A stretch of DNA of 64,000 bases from WHSW01 sp963749365 (GTDB lineage Bacteria > Actinomycetota > Thermoleophilia > Solirubrobacterales > 70-9), in the NCBI GenBank assembly GCA_963749365.1, contig CAVVME010000003.1, positions 1,550,001 through 1,614,000 of the forward strand. The letters run 5' to 3'. Numbering within the stretch: position 1 is the stretch's first letter; each line of letters begins with the position of its first letter. The notes under the pieces were generated by a model that saw only the letters and a list, made by a program, of their open reading frames with translations, did not search any database and was not told where the DNA came from. Below, piece by piece: positions 63,673 to 64,000 of the stretch. The position numbers and the translations under genes were made by a program.

Positions 63673-64000
63673 GCGCGGCGCTGCGCCGCTCCTTCTCCGC
63701 CCTCCAGATCCCCAACTATCGGCGCTACTTCGCCGGTCAGATCGTCTCGCTGAGCGGGAACTGGATGCAGACGGTGGCCGAGATGTGGCTGATCCTCGAG
63801 CTCACCGGGAGCGGGGTCGCCGTCGGGGTGACCTCTGCGCTGCAGTTCCTGCCCCTGCTGCTGCTCGGCGCCTGGGGCGGGGTGCTCGCCGACCGCTGGC
63901 CGAAGCGGCGGCTGCTGATCGCCACCCAAACGACGATGGCGGTCCCGGCGCTCGTCCTCTGGGCGCTGACGGCGACCGGCGCGGTGGTGCCGTGGATGGT
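63669..64000 (+). CDS. MFS transporter, 3' end beyond window
   Basis: 110 codons are inside the window. SALQIPNYRRYFAGQIVSLSGNWMQTVAEMWLILELTGSG (helix 1), VGVTSALQFLPLLLLGAWGGVLADRWPKRRLL (helix 2 with the MFS motif A loop GxxADRxxKR) and the next helix follow. The N-terminus matches enterobactin-exporter/drug-efflux MFS proteins of the DHA3 type. GTG 63669 overlaps the MarR stop, indicating a repressor-pump operon. Confidence 0.9.
   Translation, partial: MSAALRRSFSALQIPNYRRYFAGQIVSLSGNWMQTVAEMWLILELTGSGVAVGVTSALQFLPLLLLGAWGGVLADRWPKRRLLIATQTTMAVPALVLWALTATGAVVPWM

Overview
The window looks like chromosomal DNA of a very GC-rich Actinomycetota, most likely class Thermoleophilia (Solirubrobacterales-like). 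That is an inference from base composition, almost exclusive G/C at third codon positions, short Actinobacteria-type genes (DUF6458, DUF1428, SnoaL-like proteins beginning MSQENVEV), an IleS of the long type-2 form, and a YqhQ/DUF1385 protein. Genes are packed tightly, with many ATGA, GTGA or TGATG stop/start overlaps. I see no phage, IS element, integrase, CRISPR array or rRNA. There is one tRNA, Arg(CCT).

Layout. 1-9.0 kb: a cut-off class A penicillin-binding protein and an MscS channel (minus); a HAD phosphatase, CPBP protease, L,D-transpeptidase and PyrE (plus); an MpaB-type oxygenase; small proteins; and a secreted six-repeat YWTD propeller/Ig protein with a strong promoter. 9.1-16.9 kb: tRNA-Arg, a SnoaL protein, then a tight eight-gene minus-strand cluster: TlpA lipoprotein, NfeD protease, slipin, GalT, FkbM-like methyltransferase, AIM24 protein, an unknown acidic protein and CapA. 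17.1-19.6 kb: an unusual DEAH helicase. 19.6-28.4 kb: a minus-strand run, ccmA-ccmB-ccmC-ccmD-hemA-hemC-cobA/hemD, then a Ca-binding-type secreted protein, a SAM hydroxide adenosyltransferase and BirA, joining heme export/cytochrome c maturation with tetrapyrrole synthesis.

28.5-43.1 kb: MepA-like endopeptidase, aldehyde dehydrogenase, a frameshifted rarA, M20 peptidase, DUF1385, a shortened FtsH-like protease, methylmalonyl-CoA epimerase, a methyltransferase, a secreted Gly/Lys-rich protein, lipid enzymes (diacylglycerol kinase, cardiolipin synthase, PAP2) and YchF. 43.1-55.3 kb: a lytic transglycosylase with a C-terminal LAS-like domain, PhoD phosphatase, a CrtC/AttH-like protein, SpoIID, a succinate-semialdehyde-type dehydrogenase, a SnoaL protein, a broken agmatinase, a small zinc ribbon, MsrA, a diguanylate cyclase with an I-site, FumC and a CGNR regulator. 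55.3-64 kb: lipoprotein, CaiB/BaiF CoA-transferase, IleS, thioredoxin, polyprenol-phosphate mannosyltransferase, PolX, and a MarR regulator overlapping a cut-off MFS transporter.

Themes. Many genes lack a Shine-Dalgarno sequence and have a TANNNT box 6-10 bases before the start codon, as expected for leaderless transcripts. In three places the stop codon of the upstream gene supplies the first bases of that box. Two housekeeping genes (pyrE, galT) keep conserved N-terminal residues upstream of any ATG/GTG/TTG, which suggests CTG starts. Several conserved genes (rarA, ccmC, the Ca-binding protein) carry single-base frame changes, and the agmatinase gene has several lesions. Cell-envelope enzymes are strongly over-represented.
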